From assembly GCF_007641235.1 (NCBI RefSeq), contig NZ_CP038157.1, forward strand, positions 434,001 through 498,000: a DNA stretch of 64,000 bases, read 5' to 3'. The notes beneath the pieces were generated by a model. It was not told where the DNA came from and searched no databases. It saw only the letters and a list, made by a program, of their open reading frames with translations. Each line of letters opens with the position of its first letter. The first letter of the stretch is position 1. Made by a program: the position numbers and the translations under genes. Source of the stretch: Corynebacterium sanguinis (GTDB lineage Bacteria; Actinomycetota; Actinomycetes; Mycobacteriales; Mycobacteriaceae). This document shows positions 43,605 through 52,587 of this stretch, one piece after another.

Positions 43605-44414
43605 TTAGCTGGGCCAATCGCTGTATACAACGCCGCGCGGGACAATGACCGGCGAGCCTCCCGCCGGGTCCTCCCACACTTCGGCGCGCAGCCCGTAGGC
43701 CTGCTCCAACACCTGCGGAGTCAACGCCTGCGAGGGGGCGCCCTCGGCCAGGATGCGCCCCTGCTTCATCACAACCAGGGTGTCGGAGTACATCCCCGCC
43801 AGCATCAGATCGTGCAACACCATCACCACGGCCTTGCCTCGGCGCGCTTGGCCGCGGGCGAGCTCGAGCATGGCGATGGCGTGGGCGGGGTCAAGGAACG
43901 TGGTTGGTTCGTCGAGAAGCAGGACAGGCGTGTCCTGCGCGAGCGCCATCGCTAGCCACACGCGCTGGCGCTGCCCGCCGGAGAGCTCCGCAATGTCGCG
44001 ATCGACGAGCTCGGTAACTGAGGTTTCCGCGCAGGCCCGTTCAATCGCCTCCCGGTCCTCGGCGCCAAGGCCCCGCAGGCGGTCCCGGTGCGGGTGGCGG
44101 CCACGGGCGACAAGCTCTCCGACGCGCAGCCCATCAGGGGCGACGGGGTTCTGCGCAAGCATCGCGATGCGCGTCGCTGCCTGCCGAAACGACAGCGAAT
44201 GGACATCTTCACCGCCAACCGTCACCGTGCCGGCGCGAGGAGTGAGAACCTTCGACATCGTCTTTAACAGCGTCGACTTGCCGCACCCGTTCGGGCCGAT
44301 CAGGGTGGTCACCTCGCCAGGGCGAGCGACCAAGCTCACACCGTGCAGCACGTCGCTGCTGCTGCCGTAACCTGCGACGATATCGCGCGCGACGACTGAT
44401 TGCCCTGCGTTCAT
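43605..44414 (-). CDS. Iron-siderophore ABC transporter ATPase (FecE/FhuC-like)
   Basis: Energises siderophore import. It is 269 residues: Walker A GPNGCGKST (residues 40-48), signature LSGGQRQRVWLAMALAQ, Walker B VLLLDEPTTFLD, and H-loop VLHDLM. Last of the four-gene operon SBP-permease-permease-ATPase, with 22 nt to the upstream permease. Expected to be repressed by DtxR-iron through the upstream box. Confidence 0.95.
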   Translation of the reverse strand: MNAGQSVVARDIVAGYGSSSDVLHGVSLVARPGEVTTLIGPNGCGKSTLLKTMSKVLTPRAGTVTVGGEDVHSLSFRQAATRIAMLAQNPVAPDGLRVGELVARGRHPHRDRLRGLGAEDREAIERACAETSVTELVDRDIAELSGGQRQRVWLAMALAQDTPVLLLDEPTTFLDPAHAIAMLELARGQARRGKAVVMVLHDLMLAGMYSDTLVVMKQGRILAEGAPSQALTPQVLEQAYGLRAEVWEDPAGGSPVIVPRGVVYSDWPS

Positions 44415-44436
44415 TATTTCCTACCTCGCCTTGTCC

Positions 44437-45438
44437 TCATCGTGTGCTCCGAGACTGCCGCCACACCAGCAATACGAGGGCGACGCCGCCGATTGCTGAT
44501 GACACTGCGCCTACGGGTGCAGCGGCGGGGATTAGCCCCGCCACCACCGCGCATACCGCCAGCAGCGCGGCACCCGCGGCGGCGGATACCACCGGTGCCG
44601 GGTTCGGCGTGCGCGCAACGATGCGCCCCAGGTGCGGGGCGAGCAGCGCGACGAAACCGATGGGCCCGACCACAGAAACCACCACCGCCGAGATCCCCGT
44701 CGCCGCTACTAGCAGAGCCGCGCGCCGCGCCTTAAGGTTGACACCCAGCGCGGTGGCAGAAATGTCGTCGTGGGCAAGCAACGGCAGATCGCGCCCACAC
44801 CACAACCCGAGGGCAACGAACGGGAGCACACCAACGCTCAGCGCGATAACGCCATCTATGCGAACGAAACCAGTCGAGCCCGCCAGCCAGGTCTGCGCCT
44901 CCACGGCGCGCAACACCTCAGCTTTGAGCAGCAGGTAGCTCACCGCGGCGTGGAGCATGAGTGAGAGCGCGAACCCCGTGAGCACGATTCTGTCGCTGGT
45001 ACCCACCCCGCCGAGCGCGACCAGAAGCACGACCACGCCCGCTGCACCACAGAGCGCGAGGACGGCGCGCCACCAGAAGTCGGGCAGCGCTTGCGAAAAC
45101 TCCGGGCGGTACGTCACCGTTCCCAGCACCACGAGCAGCGCGGCCCCCGAGGTCACGCCCAGAATATCGGGCGATGCCAGCGGGTTGCGCGCCATCGTTT
45201 GGGTCCACTCCCCCGCCATTCCGAGCGCAGCCCCGACAAGGAGCGTGGCCACGGCGACCGGCAGGCGCAGATCCCACACCACGGCAATCTCCCGGCTTGT
45301 TCCGCCGCCACGCAGGACGTGGAGTACCTGGGTGGGGCTCAGCTCCACGGCGCCTTGGCCCAGAAGCGCGATGTAGGCCGCAGCCGCGATCGCGGCGAAC
45401 AGCACAGTGGCGCCGATGAGTCGTGAGGTTTTTCGCAT
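44437..45438 (-). CDS. Iron-siderophore ABC transporter permease (FecCD family)
   Basis: A 333-residue protein with about nine hydrophobic segments and the family motifs QTMARNPLASPDILGVTSGA and GPIGFVALLAPHLGRIV. It pairs with the adjacent permease as a heterodimeric channel. The start is immediately next to the upstream stop (45438/45439). By context it imports ferric siderophores; the exact siderophore is unknown. Confidence 0.94.
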   Translation of the reverse strand: MRKTSRLIGATVLFAAIAAAAYIALLGQGAVELSPTQVLHVLRGGGTSREIAVVWDLRLPVAVATLLVGAALGMAGEWTQTMARNPLASPDILGVTSGAALLVVLGTVTYRPEFSQALPDFWWRAVLALCGAAGVVVLLVALGGVGTSDRIVLTGFALSLMLHAAVSYLLLKAEVLRAVEAQTWLAGSTGFVRIDGVIALSVGVLPFVALGLWCGRDLPLLAHDDISATALGVNLKARRAALLVAATGISAVVVSVVGPIGFVALLAPHLGRIVARTPNPAPVVSAAAGAALLAVCAVVAGLIPAAAPVGAVSSAIGGVALVLLVWRQSRSTR

Positions 45439-46452
45439 CTAGATCACCGTCTTGTTCGCGCCCTCGCCCCGATGCACCGCGGCGATGAGCAGCGGCGCGC
45501 CAATGAACGCGATCACGATGGACATTTCCAGCTCCCCCGGGCTAAGCACGAGCCTGCCGAGGACGTCGGCAAGCAGCACGATGGTGCCCCCGAAAAGCGC
45601 GGCGGGAACCAGCAAGACCGTAAGCTGCGGGCCGACAAGCCTGCGCATAATGTGCGGGGCGGCGAACCCGACGAAGGCGACCGGCCCGGCTGCCGCGGTA
45701 GCGCTGCCGGCCAAGAGCACGATCCCAGCCGCGGCGCCAACATGCGCTCGCCGCTCGGAACCGCCCAGGGCGAGGGAGGTGTCCCTGCCCATCGCTAGCA
45801 GGTCGAGCGGACGCGCAGCGAACAGGGCGCACACCCCGCCGACGGCGCACCCGGCCCAGGCGACGGCCGCTTCCGCGTAGCCGCGGCCGAAGGTGGAGCC
45901 CACCACCCAGTGGCGCATGGAGTCGAAGACTTCTGTGTCGAATAATCCGAGCAGGGTCGCAACGGAGCGCAGCGCCGCGTCGACCCCGACCCCGGCAAGG
46001 ATCAAGGTAAGTGGCGACAACGAGCGGCGCGCAATGAGCATGACGACGCCGGTGGCCGCGGCGGCGCCCCCGAAGGCGAAGGTGAGCGAACCGGTGACAG
46101 TGGCGCTCACGCCCAGGACCGCTCCAATCGCCATGGCGCAGGAAGCACCCGCAGTGATGCCGATAAAGCCGGGATCGGCGAGCGGGTTGCGCGTCCACGC
46201 CTGGGCCAGCGCGCCTGCCAGCGCAAGCGAGGCGCCGACTGCGAACGCAATGAGCGTGCGCGGGACGCGCAGGTCCCACACGATTCCCCGGATCTCTGCC
46301 GTGCCGGCACCGCGCAGGACAAGAAGCACCTCGTTCGCCGGCACGGCGCGAGAGCCGACAAACAACGACGCCACGACCGCCGCAGCGACGGCGACGAGCA
46401 GCGCGGCGCACACAATGCCGGTATGACGTGTGCTTCGTCGTGCGACGCTCAT
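45439..46452 (-). CDS. Iron-siderophore ABC transporter permease (FecCD family), second subunit
   Basis: A 337-residue protein, paralogue of the next gene. Motifs ALAQAWTRNPLADPGFIGITAGA and GPVAFVGFAAPHIMRRLVGP mark the FecCD/BtuC fold. The start follows the substrate-binding lipoprotein stop by 32 nt. Confidence 0.94.
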   Translation of the reverse strand: MSVARRSTRHTGIVCAALLVAVAAAVVASLFVGSRAVPANEVLLVLRGAGTAEIRGIVWDLRVPRTLIAFAVGASLALAGALAQAWTRNPLADPGFIGITAGASCAMAIGAVLGVSATVTGSLTFAFGGAAAATGVVMLIARRSLSPLTLILAGVGVDAALRSVATLLGLFDTEVFDSMRHWVVGSTFGRGYAEAAVAWAGCAVGGVCALFAARPLDLLAMGRDTSLALGGSERRAHVGAAAGIVLLAGSATAAAGPVAFVGFAAPHIMRRLVGPQLTVLLVPAALFGGTIVLLADVLGRLVLSPGELEMSIVIAFIGAPLLIAAVHRGEGANKTVI

Positions 46453-46484
46453 CGTGGGCGGGGCTTTCCTCTTATCAATCCGGG

Positions 46485-47429
46485 CTAGGACAGCTGCTCG
46501 GCGAACTTATCGATGGCCCACGGAATGGTCACTGGGTTGGGCATGCTCATCGCGTTGCCGACGTCGGTGGCGAGGTAGCGCACTCGGCCGTCTTTGACGA
46601 TGTCCAGGTTTTGGAACGTTGGGTCGTTCTCCAGCGCGGTGAGCGCGCCGTTGTAGTCCAGGACGAATAGGTAATCCACGCCGTTTAAAGCCGCGTAGTT
46701 TTCGGGGGCGTAGTCGACGAAGAAGCTGGAGCCGTCTCCCTGAAGCTCGGGCGGAATGCTAAAGCCCAGGTTCTCGATGAACTGCCCGCGCCCGTCGCCG
46801 GCGGTGTAGAGGCCAATCTTTCCCTCGTAGGGCATCACGATCGCGGCGCTCTCTCCAACGAGCTCCGGGTGGCTATCGCGGAAGTCGGCGAAAGCCTTTT
46901 CGGTTTTCGCGATCAACTCCTCACCTTCGGCTTTTTTATCGACGGCCGCGGCGATTGTTTCAACCTGCTTGTCCCAGGGGATCTGCCAGTTGTCGTAGCC
47001 CTCGGGCTTGAGTGTCGTCGGCGCGATCTGCTCGAGCGATTCCTGGGCTTGGACGTCGACGGCCTGGTTGACCGCAATGATCTGGGTGGGCTCGGTGGCG
47101 GTGACCTGTTCGAGGACATCGGCGGTAAAGCCGCTGGCCGTGTTGTAGATTGTCGCCGGTCGCGCGCTGCCGAGCAGCTCCTTCGACCACGGCCCGACGC
47201 CGCTTTCGCCCCCGTCGCCCTCGGCGCCCCAGGGGGCAATGGCGACGGGGGTGACATCGAGCGCGAGCAGCGTGTCGACGTCGCCTAGCCCGAGGCTCAC
47301 TATCCTCGCCTCACCTGCGCCATCGGTTGTGGCAGGCTCGCCTTCTCCTCGTGTGCAGCCTGTGAGTGCGAGTGCTGCGGCGGCCACAAGCGCGACTGCA
47401 GTGGTGGGCTTGCGCGAGAAAATTCCCAT
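46485..47429 (-). CDS. Siderophore-binding lipoprotein of the ABC importer
   Basis: A 314-residue periplasmic-binding-protein-type receptor. Lipoprotein signal: hydrophobic residues 10-23, lipobox LTGC with Cys25, then an acidic linker. The body (VSLGLGDVDTLLALDVTPVAI, DVLEQVTATEPTQII, WAIDKFAEQLS) is the FepB/FecB class III fold. Start at 47429. The upstream 120 bases carry a promoter and DtxR-like box that controls the operon and the divergent reductase gene. Confidence 0.94.
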   Translation of the reverse strand: MGIFSRKPTTAVALVAAAALALTGCTRGEGEPATTDGAGEARIVSLGLGDVDTLLALDVTPVAIAPWGAEGDGGESGVGPWSKELLGSARPATIYNTASGFTADVLEQVTATEPTQIIAVNQAVDVQAQESLEQIAPTTLKPEGYDNWQIPWDKQVETIAAAVDKKAEGEELIAKTEKAFADFRDSHPELVGESAAIVMPYEGKIGLYTAGDGRGQFIENLGFSIPPELQGDGSSFFVDYAPENYAALNGVDYLFVLDYNGALTALENDPTFQNLDIVKDGRVRYLATDVGNAMSMPNPVTIPWAIDKFAEQLS

Positions 47430-47446
47430 TAGGTTTCCTAACTTCT

Positions 47447-47477
47447 TTGATTTACGACACATCAACGTGCCTAAAAT
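47447..47477 (+). promoter_or_regulatory. Possible promoter of the siderophore-interacting protein gene
   Basis: TTGATT (47447-47452) and TAAAAT (47472-47477), spaced 19 bases. A better -10, TATACT, at 47490-47495 lacks a matching -35. The DtxR-like box lies downstream, where bound repressor would block elongation. Confidence 0.3.
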
Positions 47478-47490
47478 GAGGGCGGAATGT

Positions 47491-47520
47491 ATACTAAGCG
47501 CCAACGATGTACTAAAGCAA
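47491..47520 (-). promoter_or_regulatory. Promoter of the siderophore ABC importer operon
   Basis: Minus strand: -35 TTGCTT (47515-47520), 18-base spacer, -10 TAGTAT (47491-47496). The -35 is inside the DtxR-like box at 47513-47531. Confidence 0.55.
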
Positions 47521-47531
47521 GCCTTACCTTA
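47513..47531. promoter_or_regulatory. DtxR-like iron box
   Basis: On the minus strand TAAGGTAAGGCTTGCTTTA, a 17/19 match to the degenerate DtxR consensus TWAGGTWAGSCTWACCTWA. It overlaps the -35 of the importer operon and lies downstream of the divergent reductase promoter, so iron-loaded DtxR should repress both. Confidence 0.75.
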
Positions 47532-47550
47532 CTAGAGACTGATTGGTGCC

Positions 47551-48342
47551 ATGCATACCCACGCCCTCCACACCGTCACACTGCTCGACAATCAGCAGCT
47601 CAAGCCCCGCTTGCATAGGCTGACATTCACCGCCGATGCATTCGCCGACTTCGCCCTCACCGGCCCGGACGAGTACTTCGGCCTCGTCATACCCAAACCT
47701 GGCCGAGACTTCGAGCCGTTTGACATCGACGGCGTCAACATCCGCGCGGCGGTCGCGGCACTGCCCGAGGACACCCGCCCCGACCTGCGCTGGTACACCA
47801 TCCGCAAGCTTGACAAGGACAAAAAGCTTATCGACGTCGACGTGGTCACCCACGGCGACTCCGGCCCCGGCTCGCGGTGGATCCGCCGCGCCCGGCCCGG
47901 CACAACCGCGGGGATGTTCACCTGCCCAGCGCTGTGGACCCCACCCACCGGTTCGCAACTGCTCGTCGCCGACGCCTCCGCCCTGCCCGCGCTGCGCCAC
48001 ATCCTCGCCTATCAGCGCGCCAACGCCCCGGCGGCGTTAGAGCTCACCGACGTTGTCGCCGTTATCACCGCCGACGAGGAGATCGAAGACGGGCTCGTCA
48101 CCCAGTGGGGCGACGCACTTCGCAGTCTCACCGTCGTCGACGCACCCAAGCAGGCGGAAACGGCGGCGACGCTAGGCGCCCTGCGCACCCTCTACCCCGC
48201 ACACGCGCCGCACTCCGTGTGGGTCTCTGGCGAGGGAGCACTAACCAAGGCTGTGCGCTCGCTCGCCGTCAACTCGTGGGGTGTGGCCCGAGAAGACGTC
48301 GTGTGGGTGCCGTTTTGGTTCCACGGCAAGGCCCGGCCCTAA
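47551..48342 (+). CDS. Siderophore-interacting protein (FAD ferric-siderophore reductase)
   Basis: Cytosolic flavoprotein that releases iron from imported siderophores. It is 263 residues: FAD-binding RWYTIRKLD (residues 80-88), HGDSGPGSRW for NAD(P)H-side binding, then an NADPH domain (LVADASALPALRHIL) and C-terminal VWVPFWFHGKARP. Divergent from the importer operon, sharing its regulatory region. Confidence 0.93.
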   Translation: MHTHALHTVTLLDNQQLKPRLHRLTFTADAFADFALTGPDEYFGLVIPKPGRDFEPFDIDGVNIRAAVAALPEDTRPDLRWYTIRKLDKDKKLIDVDVVTHGDSGPGSRWIRRARPGTTAGMFTCPALWTPPTGSQLLVADASALPALRHILAYQRANAPAALELTDVVAVITADEEIEDGLVTQWGDALRSLTVVDAPKQAETAATLGALRTLYPAHAPHSVWVSGEGALTKAVRSLAVNSWGVAREDVVWVPFWFHGKARP

Positions 48343-48350
48343 GCCAAAAG

Positions 48351-48397
48351 GCACCCCCGCTCGCGACCCTTCTTGGAAAGGGCGCGTGCGGGGGTGC
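48351..48397 (-). terminator. Terminator between the siderophore reductase gene and rplE
   Basis: Ten-base-pair stem GCACCCCCGC (48351-48360) with GCGGGGGTGC (48388-48397), with a second inner CCCTT/AAGGG stem. The minus strand continues CCTTTTGG, so it works mainly for rplN-rplX-rplE. On the plus strand no T-run follows. Confidence 0.82.
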
Positions 48398-48416
48398 GTA
48401 GTCAAGCGGCGGCTAG

Positions 48417-48995
48417 TTAAGCGCGCTGCATCTTGCCGTCCTTGTCAGCGAACGGGAAGCCGAGGTGGCGCAACAGGGCACGGCCCTCGTCATCGTTCGT
48501 TGCGGTGGTCACGAGCGTGATGTCCATGCCGCGCACGCGATCGACCTTGTCGATGTCGATCTCGTAGAACATGGTCTGCTCATTCAGGCCGAAGGTGTAG
48601 TTGCCCGCACCGTCGAACTGCTTGTCGTTCAGGCCGCGGAAGTCACGGATACGCGGCAGAGCGATGGAGAGCAGACGGTCGAGGAACTCCCACATGCGAT
48701 CGCCGCGCAGAGTAACCTTCGCGCCGATCGGCATGCCTTCACGGAGTTTGAAGTTAGCAATCGACTTCTTCGCGCGACGCAGCTGCGGCTTCTGGCCGGT
48801 GATCGCGGTGAGGTCTTCGAGTGCGCCGTTGATGACCTTGGAGTCGCGGGCAGCGTCACCAACGCCCATGTTGACCACGATCTTGGTCAGACCCGGAATC
48901 TGCATGACGTTGTCGTAGCCGAACTCTTCGCTGAGCTTGGCGCGGATGTCGTCCTTGTAGCGGCTCTTCAGGCGCGGGGTGTAGTTCTCAGCCAT
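48417..48995 (-). CDS. rplE: 50S ribosomal protein L5
   Basis: 5S rRNA-binding central protuberance protein, 192 residues. Motifs include [47 protein letters not shown] and [21 protein letters not shown]. No rpsN gene follows in the ~75 bases before the terminator, unlike the classic spc order. It starts two bases after the rplX stop. Confidence 0.98.
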   Translation of the reverse strand: MAENYTPRLKSRYKDDIRAKLSEEFGYDNVMQIPGLTKIVVNMGVGDAARDSKVINGALEDLTAITGQKPQLRRAKKSIANFKLREGMPIGAKVTLRGDRMWEFLDRLLSIALPRIRDFRGLNDKQFDGAGNYTFGLNEQTMFYEIDIDKVDRVRGMDITLVTTATNDDEGRALLRHLGFPFADKDGKMQRA

Positions 48996-48997
48996 GC

Positions 48998-49312
48998 TTA
49001 GATGTCCTTCCCGTTCGACTTTGCCACGCGGACCTTCTTGCCGTTCTCGTCGAAACGGTAGCCCACGCGAGTCGGGGTGCCGTCGGAATCCAGGACCATC
49101 ACGTTGGAGACGTGGATGGGTGCTTCCTGGGTGACGATGCCACCGGACTCGGCGCCGCGCTCGTTGTAGGAGTTAGCGACGTGCTTCTTGATGCGGTTGA
49201 CGCCCTCGACGAGGACCTTGTCGCGCTGCGGGTAGGCCTCAATGACCTTGCCCTGAGCGCCCTTGTCCTTGCCAGAGATGACCTGGACCATATCGCCCTT
49301 CTTGATCTTCAT
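48998..49312 (-). CDS. rplX: 50S ribosomal protein L24
   Basis: Assembly initiator with a KOW motif, 104 residues. [22 protein letters not shown] and [22 protein letters not shown] are family motifs. It is three bases after rplN. Confidence 0.98.
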   Translation of the reverse strand: MKIKKGDMVQVISGKDKGAQGKVIEAYPQRDKVLVEGVNRIKKHVANSYNERGAESGGIVTQEAPIHVSNVMVLDSDGTPTRVGYRFDENGKKVRVAKSNGKDI

Positions 49313-49315
49313 GGG

Positions 49316-49684
49316 TTAGATCACCTCCGGTGCGAGAGAAACGATCTTCATGAACTTCTTGTCGCGCAGCTCGCGCGCGACCGGGCCGAAGATACGGGTA
49401 CCGCGGGGTTCAGTGTCGTTCTTGATCAGAACGGCAGCGTTTTCGTCGAATGAGATGTAGGAGCCGTCCGGGCGACGGGTCTCCTTCTTGGCGCGGACGA
49501 TGACGGCGCGAACGACCTCACCCTCCTTGACGTTGCCACCGGGGGTGGCTTCCTTCACGGTGGCGACGATCGTGTCGCCGATGCCGGCGAAGCGTCGGAC
49601 AGAGCCGCCGAGGACGCGGATGCACAGAATTTCTCGTGCACCAGTGTTATCGGCGACCTTCAGACGCGATTCTTGCTGAATCAC
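49316..49684 (-). CDS. rplN: 50S ribosomal protein L14
   Basis: Large-subunit protein, 122 residues with a GTG start at 49684 (residue 2 onward [19 protein letters not shown]), where AGGAGAGACCCTA precedes. [20 protein letters not shown] and FDENAAVLI are typical. First of rplN-rplX-rplE; divergent from the ThiD-TenA gene. Confidence 0.97.
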   Translation of the reverse strand: MIQQESRLKVADNTGAREILCIRVLGGSVRRFAGIGDTIVATVKEATPGGNVKEGEVVRAVIVRAKKETRRPDGSYISFDENAAVLIKNDTEPRGTRIFGPVARELRDKKFMKIVSLAPEVI

Positions 49685-49934
49685 TAGGGTCTCTCCTGAC
49701 CTGGTTTCAAAGTGCGCCAGATTTCCGTCCTGCGCGCACGTGGTCAATGCTTACTTGTGCCTCTTCGCTTATCGACGAACCACGCGGACGTGGTCGAAGG
49801 GTCTCGGGGCGCCCACTCGGAAACGCGCGGGAAACCCCGACCAGCTCAAGACAACCTGTATATTCAACCACGCCGACCTCGCAGAAAGCAAAACCCCGGA
49901 CGCCGCTTCGCTTTTTTGGTGTAAACCGGTGTGC

Positions 49935-51485
49935 ATGTCCAATCAGCAGCCCCGCGTTCTGTCCATCGCCGGCACCGACCCCACCGGCGGGGCGGGCATC
50001 CACGCCGACCTTAAATCGATCGCCGCCGCCGGGGGTTACGGTATGGCCGTGGTCACCGCGCTCGTGGCGCAGAACACCTGCGGTGTACGCGAGGTCCACA
50101 CCCCGCCACAGGGGTTCCTCCGCGCGCAGCTGGACGCGGTTGTCGACGACGTGACCATCGACGCCATCAAGATCGGCATGCTTGGCGACGCCCCCACCAC
50201 CGCCACCGTCTCTACCTTCCTCGGGGCGCACCCGGTCCCGATTGTGGTGGTCGACCCCGTCATGGTGGCCACCTCGGGCGATCGCCTGCTGAGCACGGAT
50301 GCCGAGGAGGCGCTGCGTCAGCTGATCCGCGACCACGCCACGGTGGTCACCCCCAACATCCCGGAGCTCGCGGTGTTCACCGGCGCCGCTGCGGCCACCG
50401 ACTTCGACGCTGCGGTTGCCCAGGGCGCCTCGTTTGCCGCCGACACCGGCGTGAGCGTGCTGGTCAAAGGCGGCCACCTCACCGGCGCGTACGCCTCAAA
50501 CGCGCTGGTCACCCCTGCCGGCGAGGTCCGCGTCATCGCGGTGCCGCGCGTGGACACCCCCAACACGCACGGCACGGGCTGCTCGCTCTCATCCGCCCTA
50601 GCCACGCGCCTAACTATCGACGCCTCCGGAAACGCCGCCGCCGAGTGGGCCTCGCACTGGCTGCACGAGGCGATTTCTCACGCCGACGCGCTGCACGTCG
50701 GGGGCGGCCACGGCCCCGTCGACCACTTCCACGCCCTGCGGCGCCGCGCCGCGAGCGGTTCCACGCGCCCCTGGGGTGAGACGGACCGGTGGCATGAGGG
50801 GGGCGTCGATACGCCGCTGCCCTCCCCGCGGATCGCGCCCGCCGGCGAGCACACGCGTCGGCTCTGGGAGATGGCGGCGCGCGTCGTTTGGCCGCAGATC
50901 CTCGGCTCGGGCTTTATCCGGGACCTTCGCGACGGCACGCTGGCGCGCGACGAGTTCGACTTCTACCTCGCCCAGGACGCACACTACCTCGGCGACTACT
51001 CCCGCGCGCTCGCGGGTTTGAGCGCCAAAGCCCCCGCGGCCGACGAGCAAGTGTGGTGGGCGCACACCGCCCAGCAGGCGATCGTCGCGGAGCAGGAACT
51101 GCACCGCTCGTGGTTTAGCGACCACGGCATCGACGTCGACACCACCCCGATCTCTCCGGTGACCCTGGGCTACGTCAGCTTCCTCAAGGCGCAGGTCGCG
51201 CTGGAGGACTACCCCGTCGGCGTGGCCGCGGTTCTGCCGTGTTTCTGGCTCTACGCCGAGGTGGGCTTGTACTTGGCGGACAGCAACTCCCCCACTCACG
51301 CCTACCGCGCCTGGCTGGACACCTATAGCGGCGAAGAATTCGTGGGCGAGGCCCGCGGGGCGATCGCGCGCGCCGAAAAGGCTCTGGCTGCGGCGACGGA
51401 GGCGCAGCGTCGACAAGCGGCGGATGCCTTCATGCACGCCTGCTACTACGAACGCGACTTCTTCGACCAGGCGGGCCGGCGCTAG
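49935..51485 (+). CDS. thiD: ThiD-TenA fusion: HMP/HMP-P kinase with thiaminase-II domain
   Basis: A 516-residue bifunctional thiamine-pathway enzyme from the ATG at 49935. The N-terminal ribokinase-type ThiD domain (SIAGTDPTGGAGIHADLK, VTPNIPEL, KGGHLTGAYASNAL, NTHGTGCSLSSALA) phosphorylates hydroxymethylpyrimidine. After a linker at about 280-300 the TenA domain (HTRRLWEMAARVVWPQI) carries the catalytic cysteine near 435 in VLPCFWLYAEVG and HACYYERDFFDQA at the end. TenA salvages pyrimidine from degraded thiamine. A TATATT -10-like box at 49859-49864 lies upstream. I see no TPP riboswitch in the 250-nt gap. Confidence 0.94.
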   Translation: MSNQQPRVLSIAGTDPTGGAGIHADLKSIAAAGGYGMAVVTALVAQNTCGVREVHTPPQGFLRAQLDAVVDDVTIDAIKIGMLGDAPTTATVSTFLGAHPVPIVVVDPVMVATSGDRLLSTDAEEALRQLIRDHATVVTPNIPELAVFTGAAAATDFDAAVAQGASFAADTGVSVLVKGGHLTGAYASNALVTPAGEVRVIAVPRVDTPNTHGTGCSLSSALATRLTIDASGNAAAEWASHWLHEAISHADALHVGGGHGPVDHFHALRRRAASGSTRPWGETDRWHEGGVDTPLPSPRIAPAGEHTRRLWEMAARVVWPQILGSGFIRDLRDGTLARDEFDFYLAQDAHYLGDYSRALAGLSAKAPAADEQVWWAHTAQQAIVAEQELHRSWFSDHGIDVDTTPISPVTLGYVSFLKAQVALEDYPVGVAAVLPCFWLYAEVGLYLADSNSPTHAYRAWLDTYSGEEFVGEARGAIARAEKALAAATEAQRRQAADAFMHACYYERDFFDQAGRR

Positions 51486-52522
51486 CTCTCGTTGGCCGGC
51501 ACCCAGCCCAGCGCCGGGGCGATGTGCTCGGCGAAGTCGGCGAGGATCTTGACGTTGAGGTCCACCCCAAGCTGGTTCGGGATGGTCAGCATCAGCGTGT
51601 CCGCGGCCTGGATCGAGGGATCCGCCTTGAGCTCCGCAATGATCTGGTCCGGCTCGGCGGCGTACGTCTTGCCGAAGGTCACCGCCCGGCTCTCGCCGAG
51701 CGAGCCGATTTGCTCCGAGCTGCCCTGCATCCCGAACAGGCGGCGCGAGGTGTCGTCAACGATCGGAAAAACGCTGCGCGACACCGACACGCGCGGCGTC
51801 CACTCGTGGCCGGCCTCGGCCCACGACTCGCGGTAGCGCTGAATCTGACGGGCCTGGAGCTCGCCTAACGACGACCCGTTGGCCTCGCTGATCAGCGTCG
51901 AGCTCATCAGGTTCACCCCGTCACGGGCGGCCTGCTCAGCGGACTCGAAGGACCCCGCGCCCCACCAGATGCGGCGGTCCGCGCCCGGCGAGTGCGGCAG
52001 CACCGGCAGATCGATGCCCGGGCGATACATCCGCGGGTACTGCCTGTCCAGCGGCGCCGAGACCGCCATCCCCTCGCCACGCAGCGCGGCCATGAAGCGC
52101 TCGAAGTGATCCCTTGCTAAGTCCGCGCCGTTGTCCGCTTGGGCGGTGAAGCCGAATGACTCCCAGCCCTTGTCGGCGGGCTCGGGTGAACCGCGGGACA
52201 CACCGAGGGCGACGCGCTCGTTGGAGAGCAGGTCGAGCGTGGCGATGTCCTCGGCGAGCTGCAGCGGGTTGGCGTAGCGCATATCCAACACACCCGTTCC
52301 CACCTCGATGTGCTTCGTTACCGCGGCCATTGCAGAGAGCAGCGCGATCGGTGATGAGAACTGCGGGGCGAAGTGATGCACCCGGACGTAGGCGCCGTTG
52401 ACACCGATCGCGTCCGCTTGCCGCGCAATCTCTACGGTGTCCTGCAGGGTTTGCTTCGCGCCTGGGCCCTGCTGCCCGGAAAACGCGTAGTGGCCGAAGG
52501 AAAGGAATCCAAACTTCTTCAT
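51482..52522 (-). CDS. Luciferase-like FMN monooxygenase (CE1758-type)
   Basis: A 346-residue TIM-barrel flavin monooxygenase. It starts MKKFGFLSFGHYAF; GVNGAYVRVHHFAPQFSSPIA and GVSRGSPEPADKGWESF are typical of the luciferase-like family, and I recall a corynebacterial CE1758 subfamily with this start. Substrate unknown. The stop overlaps the convergent ThiD-TenA stop by four bases. Confidence 0.88.
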   Translation of the reverse strand: MKKFGFLSFGHYAFSGQQGPGAKQTLQDTVEIARQADAIGVNGAYVRVHHFAPQFSSPIALLSAMAAVTKHIEVGTGVLDMRYANPLQLAEDIATLDLLSNERVALGVSRGSPEPADKGWESFGFTAQADNGADLARDHFERFMAALRGEGMAVSAPLDRQYPRMYRPGIDLPVLPHSPGADRRIWWGAGSFESAEQAARDGVNLMSSTLISEANGSSLGELQARQIQRYRESWAEAGHEWTPRVSVSRSVFPIVDDTSRRLFGMQGSSEQIGSLGESRAVTFGKTYAAEPDQIIAELKADPSIQAADTLMLTIPNQLGVDLNVKILADFAEHIAPALGWVPANES

Positions 52523-52587
52523 GCCCCGTTCAACGTAGACACGTCAACATTTGTTCCTTTCCCCCGGCCACCAGGGGGGTCAATCGG

